Source: Planctomycetota bacterium
GTDB lineage: Bacteria > Planctomycetota > Planctomycetia > Pirellulales > PNKZ01
DNA length: 37,451 nt
Direction of reading: 5' to 3'
NCBI GenBank assembly: GCA_018242585.1
Contig: JAFEBQ010000039.1
Span: 1-37,451, forward strand
This document shows, piece after piece, positions 17,412 through 26,287 of the stretch. How positions within the stretch are numbered: the first letter of the stretch is position 1; each line of letters starts with the position of its first letter. The position numbers were made by a program, and so were the translations under genes. The notes beneath the pieces were generated by a model. That model was not told the DNA's origin. It made no database searches and saw only the letters and a program-made list of their open reading frames with translations.

Positions 17412-17915
17412 TCAGTTGCCGGCGAGTTTTTTGCGCACGGCGACGATCACTTCCGGCGGCACGAAGTGGGACAGCTCTTCGTCGTCGGCCAGCGGCGCGA
17501 TCTGCTTGATCAGCGAGCTGCTGACGTGGGCGAACTCCTTGTCGGCCATCAGCACCACGGTTTCAATGCCCGGGTCCAATTGCCGATTGGCGACCATCAT
17601 GGTCAACTCGGCTTCCAGGTCTTGCAGGGGTCGCACGCCGCGGATCATCACGCGGGCGCCACACGAGCGGACGAAATTGACGGCCAACCCGTCGAACTTC
17701 TCGACCTCGACGTTGGGCCAAGGGCGCACGCACTGGCGCACCAGCGCCACTCGTTCGTCGGGGTCGAACAGCGCGTTCTTGGCCGCGTTCACGCCGACGC
17801 CGACGACCAGTCGGTCGACCAGCGTGCTGGCCCGCTCGATGATGTTCAGGTGCCCGAGCGTGATCGGATCGAACGAGCCGGTATAAACCGCGGTGCGAGG
17901 GGCGGCGTCTGGCAT
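17412..17915 (-). CDS. coaD: Phosphopantetheine adenylyltransferase
   Basis: 167 residues, the usual length. The nucleotidyltransferase motif GSFDPITLGHLNII (T/HxGH type) is near the N terminus. The substrate-binding RGVRPLQDLEAE and the C-terminal HVSSSLIKQIAPL (ISSTxxR-equivalent) are present. The enzyme transfers AMP to 4'-phosphopantetheine, the penultimate step of coenzyme A synthesis. It is the last gene of a possible minus-strand run with the two membrane proteins and the aminotransferase upstream (gap 60 bases), though no functional link is apparent. Confidence 0.97.
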   Translation of the reverse strand: MPDAAPRTAVYTGSFDPITLGHLNIIERASTLVDRLVVGVGVNAAKNALFDPDERVALVRQCVRPWPNVEVEKFDGLAVNFVRSCGARVMIRGVRPLQDLEAELTMMVANRQLDPGIETVVLMADKEFAHVSSSLIKQIAPLADDEELSHFVPPEVIVAVRKKLAGN

Positions 17916-17975
17916 GGTGTCGTGATGTCTTTCCAGTGTGGGCGTGTGAGTCGATCAGACTGCAATTATCTCGGA

Positions 17976-18581
17976 TTATGAGTTATTCGCGAAGGCCCGC
18001 TCGGAATCTTCGCTCAGATAAACGACCAGCCCATAGACCATCAGGGCGATGGATGTTGGAGCGCAGTAACAGGTGAAGATGGTCACCAGATTGCTGAACA
18101 ACGCGATCAACCCAAAGGCCCGCCCGCGGTAGTGGTAGTTTTGCCAGCCGGCCAGCGCATTGACCCCCGCGACCAGCGCGGCAAGCGCGCTCACGCCGCC
18201 GTACATCCAGGGAAGCACCTGAGAAAACGGAACGGCCGCCGAGTTATCGGGAAGCTCCTTGATCCGTGGTACCTCTTCTTCGTCTTCGACCCGCGCGCCC
18301 GCACGACGAGCCTGCTCCCTGATCTTCTCCAGTTCTTTGTGCTTCATTTCCTGCATTTGCTCGCGAGCTTCTTGCTTGTGCTTCTCGATATCGGCCATCA
18401 CCGGAGGAAGAAAGACGGCCATGACCCCAAGAATCGCGGCCATCACCAGCAACAGGCCCGCGTTCACTATCATCAGCACCGCCACAATGCGAATCTGCTT
18501 GGCGCGGCCGACGATCGCGCCGGCGGGGGACTGCGACTGCGCGAGGCCCGAGGAGAATGGCGACTGATAAGGATTGTCCAC
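17976..18581 (-). CDS. Four-helix membrane protein with NPYQSP N terminus (paralogue 1)
   Basis: 201 residues. It begins MDNPYQSPF, an N-terminal pattern common in planctomycete membrane proteins. Hydrophobic helices lie at about 29-60, 121-146, 158-172 and 175-190. Between the first two is a charged, probably coiled-coil loop rich in Lys and Glu (about 65-110). The C-terminal signature YRGRAFGLIALF...TCYCAPTSIALMVYG is shared with the next upstream gene. Function is unknown. It lies 37 bases downstream of its paralogue and is probably co-transcribed with it. Confidence 0.75.
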   Translation of the reverse strand: MDNPYQSPFSSGLAQSQSPAGAIVGRAKQIRIVAVLMIVNAGLLLVMAAILGVMAVFLPPVMADIEKHKQEAREQMQEMKHKELEKIREQARRAGARVEDEEEVPRIKELPDNSAAVPFSQVLPWMYGGVSALAALVAGVNALAGWQNYHYRGRAFGLIALFSNLVTIFTCYCAPTSIALMVYGLVVYLSEDSERAFANNS

Positions 18582-18618
18582 GTTCAGTGATTACCAGTGT
18601 GGAATGTTCGAGAACGCA

Positions 18619-19131
18619 TCACGAATGGGCGGCAAAGGCGGCTTTCGCGTCGTTGTTCATGTAGACGATCATGCCGTACACGCACAAGGCGATCGACGTC
18701 GGGGCGCAGTAGCAGGTCGAAGCGGCAATCATGCCCAGGATCAATGCCACGATGCCGAACGTGCGACCACGGTAACGAAGGTTCCGCAGTCCGGCCGGCA
18801 ACTGCAACAGGCCCGCGATGATGCCCCCCGAGCCCATGCCACCGTAAATGCCAATCATCATCCACTTAAGCGTTTCCGGATCGAGGTGCTGTTGGCCAGG
18901 TTGCTGGGCTTGCATTTGCTTGATCTGGTCTGCGTCGAACATATTGGGGGCGGCGAAGCCGATGGCAACGTAGAACAGCCCTGTCAGCAAACAGATGCCC
19001 CCATTAATCATCATCAAGATCGCCACGATTTTGATTTGCTTGGCCATGCCAACTTCCTCGGGGGGCGTATCCGACGGCGAGCCTCCGGCGGCGTATGGGT
19101 TTTGCGGCGCAGGCTGGTTGGAGAAATCCAT
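18619..19131 (-). CDS. Four-helix membrane protein (paralogue 2)
   Basis: 170 residues. The N terminus has PQNPYAAGGSP before a first helix (about 31-55). The second half carries YRGRTFGIVALI and TCYCAPTSIALCVYGMIVY, nearly the same as the downstream gene. Its inter-helix loop is Gln-rich rather than Lys/Glu-rich and shorter. The pair looks like a tandem duplication. No catalytic motif is seen; the two vicinal cysteines in TCYC are conserved between the paralogues. Confidence 0.75.
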   Translation of the reverse strand: MDFSNQPAPQNPYAAGGSPSDTPPEEVGMAKQIKIVAILMMINGGICLLTGLFYVAIGFAAPNMFDADQIKQMQAQQPGQQHLDPETLKWMMIGIYGGMGSGGIIAGLLQLPAGLRNLRYRGRTFGIVALILGMIAASTCYCAPTSIALCVYGMIVYMNNDAKAAFAAHS

Positions 19132-19189
19132 GGTGTGTCTCGCAGAGGTTGTGGAAGGGTTCGGCCTAACACTCGATCGGATACGACTA

Positions 19190-20356
19190 TTACTGCGTGA
19201 TGGCGGCGATCAATCGGTCCACATCGGTTTCATCGTTGTAAACGTGCGGGCTGATTCTCAGTCCACCCCCGCGGCAACTGAGCACCACGCCCTGTTTGAT
19301 CGCCTGCGCGCGAAGCTCCTGGGGGTCACGCCCCGGGACCGTGAACGAGACGATGCCGCTGCGGCGCGGGCCAGAGCGATCGCTCATGATCTCGGCCCCC
19401 ACGCTGCCCAGCCGCTCGCACGCCTGGTCGGTCAGGTGCAGTATACGCTCCTCACAGGCCGCCGTGCCAAGCTGGGCCAGGAGTTTCAAGCTCTCTCCCA
19501 TTGCCAACAGCCCGCCCATGTTCCAGGTGCCCCCTTCGTAGCGCTCGGCCGAAGGCTTGAGGCGAAAGTCGATCCGGCTGAAGTCGTGTGAGCCGACGAC
19601 GCTGTTCCAGCCCACGCCCAGCGGACGGAGCAAGTCCAAGTGCTCGCGACGCAGGTAGAACAGGCCGGCCCCTTCGGGCCCCAACAGCCACTTGTGCCCG
19701 TCGGCGGCCAGAAAGTCGACAGGCGTGCGCCGCACATCGAGCGGCAGCACCCCCAGCCCCTGAATGGCGTCGACGAACAGATACGCGCCGCGCGAGTGGG
19801 CCAGCTCGGCCAGCGCGTCGAGGTCGTTGCGCCAACCGTGGGCAAAGTTCACCCAACTGATGCTGATCAACCGAGTCCGCTGGTCACACAGCGCGGCTAG
19901 GTCGGCCAGATCGTATCGCCCGTTGGTCGTTGGCAGCCGGCGCGTCTCGACGCCGCGACTGGCCAAGTTAAGCCAGGCGTACTGATTGGTCGGAAACTCG
20001 TCGGCCAGCGTGACCAGGTTATCCCCCGGCTGCCAGGGAAATCCCTCGGCCACCAGGTTCACTCCTTCGGTCGTGTTGCGCACCAGGGCGACCTCGTCGG
20101 CGTCGGCGCCAATCAACTCGGCCGCCGTGCGGCGCACCTGGGGCAGGCCCTGCGCCCAGCGCGGCCAATAGACGTCGCCGTTGGCGGCCACGTCGGCGGC
20201 CCAATCGGCCAGGACTTTTTGCGCCGGCGCGGTTAGCGGAGCAACGGCGGCATGATCGAAATAGGCCCACCGCTCGGCCACCGGCATCAAGCGGCGAAAG
20301 GCCTGCCAGTCGAGTCGCGGCGCGCCGGTGGCCGAAGTGGAAACCTGGCGGGTCAT
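19190..20356 (-). CDS. Class-V PLP aminotransferase (cysteine desulfurase / isopenicillin-N-epimerase-like)
   Basis: 388 residues. The PLP-binding features are FVDAIQGLGV (Asp 196 contacts the ring nitrogen) and ADGHKWLLGPEGAG (Schiff-base K222). The N-terminal half has YFDHAAVAPL and VRNTTEGVNLVAEG, typical of the group-II desulfurase/epimerase branch. The SufS-type catalytic loop RxGxHC is not seen; a cysteine occurs instead as LSCRGGGLRISPH (C361), at the substrate-recognition strand. The reaction is therefore left open among desulfurase, lyase and epimerase types. No sulfur-transfer gene is adjacent. Confidence 0.85.
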   Translation of the reverse strand: MTRQVSTSATGAPRLDWQAFRRLMPVAERWAYFDHAAVAPLTAPAQKVLADWAADVAANGDVYWPRWAQGLPQVRRTAAELIGADADEVALVRNTTEGVNLVAEGFPWQPGDNLVTLADEFPTNQYAWLNLASRGVETRRLPTTNGRYDLADLAALCDQRTRLISISWVNFAHGWRNDLDALAELAHSRGAYLFVDAIQGLGVLPLDVRRTPVDFLAADGHKWLLGPEGAGLFYLRREHLDLLRPLGVGWNSVVGSHDFSRIDFRLKPSAERYEGGTWNMGGLLAMGESLKLLAQLGTAACEERILHLTDQACERLGSVGAEIMSDRSGPRRSGIVSFTVPGRDPQELRAQAIKQGVVLSCRGGGLRISPHVYNDETDVDRLIAAITQ

Positions 20357-20564
20357 GGGCGCGGCTCCGGGCAGACGAGTGGCGAAAAGTCGTCAGGGCG
20401 GGGCGGCCAATTCGGGCAAAAACCGAGGCAAATCGCCCGGCTCACCGTCTCGACGCCGGCCCTGCCTCAGATTACCCTACAACCATCGTTTCTGCCTAAT
20501 CGGACTCGGCCCGCGGGCTGTTGGTTCGACTGACTCGCTGCTGCACCTGGGCGTTCCGCACACC

Positions 20565-20747
20565 ATGGCCAAAGCGTTCTCGATTATTGCCCTGATCCTG
20601 GCACTCGGCTTGATCGTGGTGTTCGGGCTCGACCTGGCGATGGAAATCCCGTTCAAGAAAGCCAGTCCCACGATGGACTACGGCTTTATCGCCTGCTCGG
20701 TCATTCTGGCCTTCCTCAGTTGGCAATCGTTCCGCGAGCAGCCGTAG
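20565..20747 (+). CDS. 60-residue membrane protein, unknown function
   Basis: Starting at the ATG at 20565 (MAKAFSIIALILALGLIVV) the product has two hydrophobic helices (about 4-24 and 42-55) joined by a short polar loop containing FKKASPTMDYGF. An open frame extends further upstream, but that part is Arg/Pro/Gly-rich and lacks the character of the membrane segment. No clear Shine-Dalgarno bases are present. It is placed between divergent and convergent neighbours and has no obvious partner. Confidence 0.6.
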   Translation: MAKAFSIIALILALGLIVVFGLDLAMEIPFKKASPTMDYGFIACSVILAFLSWQSFREQP

Positions 20748-20839
20748 CGGTATCACTATCCTTGCTCCAAGCCGGCGACTCTGTCGCCGTGATTTGGCGG
20801 CATAGCCGCCAGCTTGGTGAACATTCCGCGAGATTGTCG

Positions 20840-21601
20840 TTACGCGGCCCGGCGGAGGATCGATCGGCTGGGTTGGCCGGAGACTTGCTCTTGCAGCCGG
20901 GCGACAAACTCGGCGGCCGGCAATAGCTCAACCGCCGGGTCGGCGTCCATCTGCTCCCACAGCCGGACCAGCCGCAGGCCGTGACGCACCCCATTGGCGG
21001 CAAACTGGGCGGCGTCGATCGCCACAGCCTTGAGCCGCAGCTTCTGGCCGGCGGCCAATTGCCCCAGTCGCGACACCTCGCGCCCTGACGTGTCGAGCAA
21101 GTCGAGCGCCGGGGTCAGTTGCCACAAGCCGCTCCGCAAGCGGCGCAGCGCCGTGTGCCGTGACGAATGCTGTCCACGCCCGACCAGTCGGGCGAACAAG
21201 CCCGCACGAGGCATGGGCGAGGCTTCACAGATGGTCGAGATGCCGACCCCGGCGCCGAGAACGAGTTCGGCTGCCTGCTCGTCGGCCGCATCCACGGCGG
21301 CCAACGGGGCAACGACGCCCAATCGGCGCAAACGTGAAATCTGTTGACGCAGTTGGGCGATGGCCAACGCGCCGGCGTCCGACGATCCGCTCGCCACGAC
21401 ATGTGGAGCGAGTTGCTGGCCGGCTTCGCTCAAGCGTTCAAGCAGTTGCTCGCTGACCGAGCCCGCGATGCTCCACGCGGCCGACACGCCGGCCTCTTGC
21501 AACAGCTCGGCAAGGGGTGCCGCGCCGGCTCCGGCCTCATCGGCCGAAAGGCCCGAGGTGTTGACGATCGTCAGGACCGCAGTCTGTTGAGTTGCCGACA
21601 T
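20840..21601 (-). CDS. Unknown protein, possibly a degenerate NodB-like barrel
   Basis: 253 residues, Ala/Leu-rich, no signal peptide or membrane helix. I do not recognise the family with certainty. The order of elements (LTIVNTSG strand, VSAAWSIAG strand, HVVASGSSDA, a helical SRLRRLGV segment, and a late RLVRLWEQMDADPAVELLPAAEF) faintly recalls polysaccharide deacetylase-like barrels, but the metal-binding Asp-Asp and His-x3-His motifs are not evident. It follows the cobA-hemD gene on the same strand with a 103-base gap. Confidence 0.6.
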   Translation of the reverse strand: MSATQQTAVLTIVNTSGLSADEAGAGAAPLAELLQEAGVSAAWSIAGSVSEQLLERLSEAGQQLAPHVVASGSSDAGALAIAQLRQQISRLRRLGVVAPLAAVDAADEQAAELVLGAGVGISTICEASPMPRAGLFARLVGRGQHSSRHTALRRLRSGLWQLTPALDLLDTSGREVSRLGQLAAGQKLRLKAVAIDAAQFAANGVRHGLRLVRLWEQMDADPAVELLPAAEFVARLQEQVSGQPSRSILRRAA

Positions 21602-21704
21602 AGCGCCGATTCCGAGGGGTGAACAGAAACGACCCTCGAATCAGATCGGCAATCGCTAGCAGCCCCCTGCACGTTGGCCCGACGTTTGGCAAGCGTGGAA
21701 AGGT

Positions 21705-23225
21705 TTAACGGTTCTTCCGAGAGTTAATGATGGCATCGATCAGCCCCGCGGTGGTGTACGAGGCCGCCTCGACGGCGGGGGACAGTCCCACTTCTCGTAA
21801 AGTCGCCGAAGTCAGTGGGCTGATGCTGGCGAGCTTGGTCTGGACCAAACGCGGGCCGAACATGGCACTGAGCGATCGCGCAATGGCCGAACTGGTGACG
21901 GTGACCCAGTCGATGCGCCCGGCGTCGAGCGCGGCGCCGATCTCGGCGTCGGGCTCGCGGACGTCGGCGCTTTGATAGACGATCACTTGGTCGACGATCG
22001 CACCGGCGGCCCGGAGCATTTCGGCCAGCACCTCGCGCCCGCGGCTGGCTCGTGCCAACAGGAATCGGCGTCCAGCCGCCTCGGGCACCAGCGCCTCGGC
22101 CAAGGCTTCGGCCCGGTATTCCCCGGGCTCGAGATCGGTGTGCAGGTGGTACTCGGCCAGCGCCGCCGCCGTGGCCGGACCAATCGCGGCCAATTGCACT
22201 GGGCCGAGCCGTCGCGCGTCGTGTCCCAGGTGGGCCAACCGGCTCATCACGGCCCGCACGCCGTTGGCGCTCGAAAAGACCAGCCAGTCGTATTGCTGAA
22301 TCTTTTGCAGCGCGGCGTCGACCGGTCGCCAATCAGCCGGTTCGGTGATCGCGATGGCCGGCTGAACAAGGACGTTGGCACCCAGTTCGGCCAGCGCGTG
22401 GGCGGTGGCGTCGGACTGTTCGATCGGGCGCGTGACGAGGACCGTTTGACCGTGCAGCGGAAGCTCGGCGAACCATTGGCCGACCGGTTCCAAGCCGGCC
22501 ACGCGACCCACGACGACAATGACCGGCGGGCGGATGTGTTCGCGCGTGATCGTGGCGGCGACCTCACCTAGCGTGCAGCGCCAGACAGCCTGATCGGGGA
22601 GCGAGCAGCGCCGCACGATCGCGGCCGGCGCCTCGGCCGACATACCGGCGTCGATCAGGGCTCGCGTCCAGTGGGGTGCCTGGGTGACTCCCATGTAAAA
22701 GACCAACGTGCCTGGAAAGCGGGCCAGCGCGGCATAGTCGATCGCCGACGTGGCCTTGTCTCCCTCTTCGTGACCGGTGACCAGCGCCACGGCCGAGGCG
22801 TGGTGCCGATGGGTCAGGGGAATCGCGGCATGGGTTCCCACGGCCAGGGCGGTGGTGATGCCGGGCACGATCTCGAACGGCACGCCGGCGGCCACCAGGG
22901 CGTCGACTTCCTCGGCCAGCCGGGCAAAGACCGCCGGGTCGCCCCCTTTGAGGCGGACCACGGTGCGGCCGGCCCGGGCGGCGGCCACCATCATTCGCGT
23001 GACTTCCTCCAACGGTAGCAGCGTGTCACGCCCGTGGCGTCCCAGACAGACGCACTCGGCGTGGGACGCGGCATGTTCGAGGATCGCCGGGTTGGCCAGA
23101 TAGTCGTACAGCACGAGGTCGGCCCGGCCCAGCAGTTCGGCGCCGCGCACGGTCAGCAGTCCCGGGTCGCCGGGGCCGGCGCCGACCAGGTAGACGCGTC
23201 CAGTTTGAGGGGCCTTGACGTTCAT
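21705..23225 (-). CDS. cobA-hemD: Fused uroporphyrinogen-III C-methyltransferase / uroporphyrinogen-III synthase
   Basis: 506 residues in two domains. Residues about 8-250 are a SAM-dependent uroporphyrinogen methyltransferase: VYLVGAGPGDPGLLTVRG, VRLKGGDPAVFARLAEEVDA and AIPLTHR. Residues about 258-500 are uroporphyrinogen-III synthase: LHGQTVLVTRPIEQ, LVFSSANGVRAVM, AAIGPATAAAL and a late WVTVTSSAIARSL. The fusion places closure of the tetrapyrrole ring and the first methylation towards sirohaem/cobalamin in one chain. Other haem genes are not in the window. Fusions of this kind are known in several bacterial groups. Confidence 0.95.
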   Translation of the reverse strand: MNVKAPQTGRVYLVGAGPGDPGLLTVRGAELLGRADLVLYDYLANPAILEHAASHAECVCLGRHGRDTLLPLEEVTRMMVAAARAGRTVVRLKGGDPAVFARLAEEVDALVAAGVPFEIVPGITTALAVGTHAAIPLTHRHHASAVALVTGHEEGDKATSAIDYAALARFPGTLVFYMGVTQAPHWTRALIDAGMSAEAPAAIVRRCSLPDQAVWRCTLGEVAATITREHIRPPVIVVVGRVAGLEPVGQWFAELPLHGQTVLVTRPIEQSDATAHALAELGANVLVQPAIAITEPADWRPVDAALQKIQQYDWLVFSSANGVRAVMSRLAHLGHDARRLGPVQLAAIGPATAAALAEYHLHTDLEPGEYRAEALAEALVPEAAGRRFLLARASRGREVLAEMLRAAGAIVDQVIVYQSADVREPDAEIGAALDAGRIDWVTVTSSAIARSLSAMFGPRLVQTKLASISPLTSATLREVGLSPAVEAASYTTAGLIDAIINSRKNR

Positions 23226-23468
23226 CGGGTGTCAGGGATCGCTTTTCGTGGGGCCAGGGGCCGACGGTCGCGGCCCGGGCGGCTGGTTGAGTTGGCGTGT
23301 TGGGGGGCGTAAAATGTCGTTTTAGCAACCCTGGAGATGAGATTCTCGGGATTGTGCTCGTTTAGGTCGTTCACCCCTGTTCCGCGGCCGATACGCACGG
23401 CAACCGTCGCGGACGGCATCGATACTCACTGTTCTAGAATAGCAGACCGCTAGAATTGAAGACCACGC

Positions 23469-24911
23469 ATGGCTAAGTCGACAAGCGAAGAACCGAAAAA
23501 AGATGGCGAGCCGGAAGGGCTTCCCCCCGTTCCGCCGCAGAAGCGCCAAGTTTTTCAGCGCTGCTTCCAGCAGGGGGCCAAGGTGGCGGCGGCCGGTCAA
23601 TTTGACTACGCCACCGAGATGTTCACCCAGTGCGTGATCGGCGACCCGGGCAACCCGGAGTATGTGCGGAGCTTTCTGGCCAATCTGGTCAAGAAATACA
23701 ACAACAACAAGAAGGGGGCCACGCTGGCCGGTATGAAGACCGCCGGCATGAAGACCGCCCTGCAAAAGACCAAGCTGACGAAGAACTGGGTGACGATCAT
23801 CACCAGCGGCATCGAAATCCTGAAGATCAATCCTTGGGATACCGGGACGCTGGTCGAGATTGGCAACGCCTGTGAAACCCTGAAGGCGGATGATTGCCAG
23901 TTGGAATACCTGAAGTTGGCCTTCGACGCCGATCACAACGACACGAACATCAACCGTGTGTACGCGCGTGCGCTGGGACGAACCGGGCACTTTGACCAGG
24001 CGATGTCCTGCTGGCAGCGCGTCAAGAATGCCAAGCCGACCGACGAAGAAGCGATCCGGGCGATGAACAACCTGGCCGTCGAAAAGACGATCCACAAGGG
24101 TGGCTACGAGGAGGCCCAGTCGACCAAGGACGTGCGGTTGAACAAGGCGACCAGTGACGAAGACGAAGGACGCATGACGCTCGAAGAGCGGATGATGCGG
24201 GCGATAGATAAGGAGCCGACCAACATGGCGTCCTATGTCGAGTTGAGCGACTTCTACCAGCGCGACGAGCAATTCGCCAAGGCCGAAGAGATTCTTCAGC
24301 GGGCGTTGCAGGCCTCGGGGGGGGGCGACCTGACGATTCGCGAGCGGGTCGAAGACGTGCAACTGCGCGTGGCGCGACAGACCTTGATCCAGGCCGAGAA
24401 GAAGGCTCGCGACGAGAAGACCGAAGCGGCCGTCAACCTGTACAACAACTTGAAGGCCGACCTGAACGCCAAGGAAGTGACGATTTACGCCAGCCGCTGC
24501 GAGCGGTATCCGACGAACATGCACTTCAAGTACGAATTGGCGGTTCGCTTGCAGCGGGCCAAGAAGTTTGGCGAAGCGATCAAGCTGTTCCAGGATTGCC
24601 GCAGCGACCTGAAGCGACGCGGACACGTGTACCTGTCGCTGGGACAGTGCTTTGCCTTCATCAAACAATACAAGATGGCGCTCGATAGCTTCGAAAAGGC
24701 GAGCGCCGAGTTCGGCGACAAGGACATCGAACTGAAAAAAGACGCCCTCTACAACGCCGGCAAGCTGGCCGTGCATTTGAAGGAATTGGATAAGGGCGAC
24801 AAGCTGTTGTCGGACCTGGCGGGGCTCGATTTTGGCTATAAGGACGTGGCCCAGTGGCTAGACAAGCTGGCCAAATTACGCGAAGATGGCGGCGACCCGG
24901 CCGATCTGTAA
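23469..24911 (+). CDS. TPR-repeat protein
   Basis: 480 residues. The protein is helical and Lys/Asp/Glu-rich. TPR-like units are visible, for example YAMFTQ-type start (AAAGQFDYATEMFTQCV), ARALGRTGHFDQAMSCWQRV, YVELSDFYQRDEQFAKAEEILQRAL, and LSLGQCFAFIKQYKMALDSFEKA. There is no signal peptide, so a cytoplasmic scaffold is likely. A long charged segment (about 200-240) separates two repeat blocks. The antisense strand is also open over most of this region, but that frame shows low-complexity shadow composition. The function and partner are unknown. Confidence 0.88.
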   Translation: MAKSTSEEPKKDGEPEGLPPVPPQKRQVFQRCFQQGAKVAAAGQFDYATEMFTQCVIGDPGNPEYVRSFLANLVKKYNNNKKGATLAGMKTAGMKTALQKTKLTKNWVTIITSGIEILKINPWDTGTLVEIGNACETLKADDCQLEYLKLAFDADHNDTNINRVYARALGRTGHFDQAMSCWQRVKNAKPTDEEAIRAMNNLAVEKTIHKGGYEEAQSTKDVRLNKATSDEDEGRMTLEERMMRAIDKEPTNMASYVELSDFYQRDEQFAKAEEILQRALQASGGGDLTIRERVEDVQLRVARQTLIQAEKKARDEKTEAAVNLYNNLKADLNAKEVTIYASRCERYPTNMHFKYELAVRLQRAKKFGEAIKLFQDCRSDLKRRGHVYLSLGQCFAFIKQYKMALDSFEKASAEFGDKDIELKKDALYNAGKLAVHLKELDKGDKLLSDLAGLDFGYKDVAQWLDKLAKLREDGGDPADL

Positions 24912-25038
24912 TCGACCTGCCGCCAGCCAGGATTTGGCTTCTTGCCAGAGCCGGCTTGGACGCGGTCGTTTTTCGTTTTGTCACGCGGTTTGTCTGTCAA
25001 ACCGTATTTCCGTCACACCGTATTCGTTTTGAGCAGCC

Positions 25039-25314
25039 ATGCCGCATACCAAGAGTGCCAAGAAGCGTCTCCGCCAGAGTCTGGAGCGCCGGACCCGCAA
25101 TCGTAACGTCAAGTCGACGCTGAAGACCGAAGTCAAGAAGGCCCGCGAGGCCTCCAAGGGGACCGACGCCACAAAGTCGGCCGCCGCCGTGTCGTTGGTG
25201 ACCAAGCGCGCCGACCAGGCCGCCGCCAAGGGCGTGATTCACAAGAACGCCGCCGCGCGGATCAAGTCGCGGATGGCCAAATTCGCCAAGAAGGCCAAAG
25301 CCGCCGCGAAGTAA
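25039..25314 (+). CDS. rpsT: 30S ribosomal protein S20
   Basis: 91 residues, the normal size. It is very basic: MPHTKSAKKRLRQSLERRTRN, then STLKTEVKKARE, KGVIHKNAAARIKSRMAKF and a Lys/Ala-rich end. This matches S20, which binds 16S rRNA early in small-subunit assembly. It lies alone, 127 bases after the TPR gene on the same strand. Confidence 0.97.
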   Translation: MPHTKSAKKRLRQSLERRTRNRNVKSTLKTEVKKAREASKGTDATKSAAAVSLVTKRADQAAAKGVIHKNAAARIKSRMAKFAKKAKAAAK

Positions 25315-25360
25315 GGCTAACGGTTTCGCCGACTAGCGATCCGCCAGCGGCGTCAAACGC

Positions 25361-26287
25361 TCAGTCAAAGACGATCCGGTGGGAATCGAACACCGGACCT
25401 TCAACGCACGTGCGGCGGTAATCCCATTCCGCGGAAGCGCCTTCGTCGCGCACCTTGGCGACACAGGTAAAGCAAATGCCAATGCCGCAGGCCATCGGTG
25501 TTTCGAGTGACACCTGGCACGGCACGTGGCGCTGGGCCGCGATCTTGGCCACGGCGTGCATCATCACCTCGGGGCCACAGCAAACGATCCGCGGATTGGC
25601 TGGCTGCTCGTCGAGCGCCTGATTCAACAGATCGGTCACGCGGCCATGATGCCCCGCCGTGCCGTCGTCAGTGCTGGTCCGTAGTTCCAGTCCCAGGGCG
25701 CGGAACTCGTCGAGCCCGGCCAGGTACGGGGCGCTGCGCGCGCCATAGCACAGGACCACGCGCTCGGCACGCTGGGTCTCGCGCCCGCCGACGCCATAGC
25801 TGCGCAGGCCGAGCGCCTCGCGCCCCAGCGCCATGAACGGCGTCTGACCAATGCCGCCGGCCACCATGAGTAGCGTGCCGCCGCGGGCCGGCGCGAAGCC
25901 GTTCCCCAGCGGCCCCCACACGTCGAGCGTTTGTCCCGGCTGAAAAGCCGCCAAGCGACGGGTCATCTTGCCGGTGACCAGATACACGACATCCAGGCCA
26001 GTCGGCTGACCTGCGCCGTTCAACACCGTGTCGTACAGCGCCAATGGCCGGCCCAACAGCGGGTCGTTCCAGCCGGCGAGCCGGAGCATGAGAAACTGCC
26101 CCGGCACGATCCGCTGGGCGATCTCGGGGGCCTCGAACCGGACGCGGTACGTGTCGCGCGCCAGTTGCACGTTCTCGACAACCATGACCGAGCCGCACCA
26201 GGCCCGATCGGCGTAACAGGGCTCCATGCCATGTCCGTGTTCCGCGGCGTGCCCGTGTTCCGTAGCGTGACCGTGCCCCACGTTCAC
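25361..26287 (-). CDS. pyrK: PyrK-like dihydroorotate dehydrogenase electron-transfer subunit
   Basis: 308 residues. The FAD-binding half has PGQFLMLRL and DPLLGRPLALYD; the NAD-binding part has VAGGIGQTPFMALGREALG and CYGARSAPYLAGL. The 2Fe-2S motif is CGIGICFTC with a fourth cysteine in RRTCVEGPVFD. PyrK couples dihydroorotate oxidation to NAD+. The N terminus is an unusual His-rich stretch, with H5, H7, H11, H13, H17 and H19. The GTG start overlaps the upstream rluB stop as GTGA, which supports inclusion of that stretch. No pyrD is nearby, so another FNR-type electron-transfer role is possible. An internal Met21 is an alternative start. Confidence 0.85.
   Translation of the reverse strand: MNVGHGHATEHGHAAEHGHGMEPCYADRAWCGSVMVVENVQLARDTYRVRFEAPEIAQRIVPGQFLMLRLAGWNDPLLGRPLALYDTVLNGAGQPTGLDVVYLVTGKMTRRLAAFQPGQTLDVWGPLGNGFAPARGGTLLMVAGGIGQTPFMALGREALGLRSYGVGGRETQRAERVVLCYGARSAPYLAGLDEFRALGLELRTSTDDGTAGHHGRVTDLLNQALDEQPANPRIVCCGPEVMMHAVAKIAAQRHVPCQVSLETPMACGIGICFTCVAKVRDEGASAEWDYRRTCVEGPVFDSHRIVFD

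Noticed and set aside
23226..23468. A riboswitch (for example cobalamin) upstream of cobA-hemD
   Set aside because: No B12-box-like sequence or comparable conserved core was recognised.
23322..24776. 484-codon minus-strand frame opposite the TPR gene, slightly longer than it
   Set aside because: Leu/Val/Gly/His-rich without motifs or a start signal, while the plus strand has TPR-like helical repeats and balanced composition.
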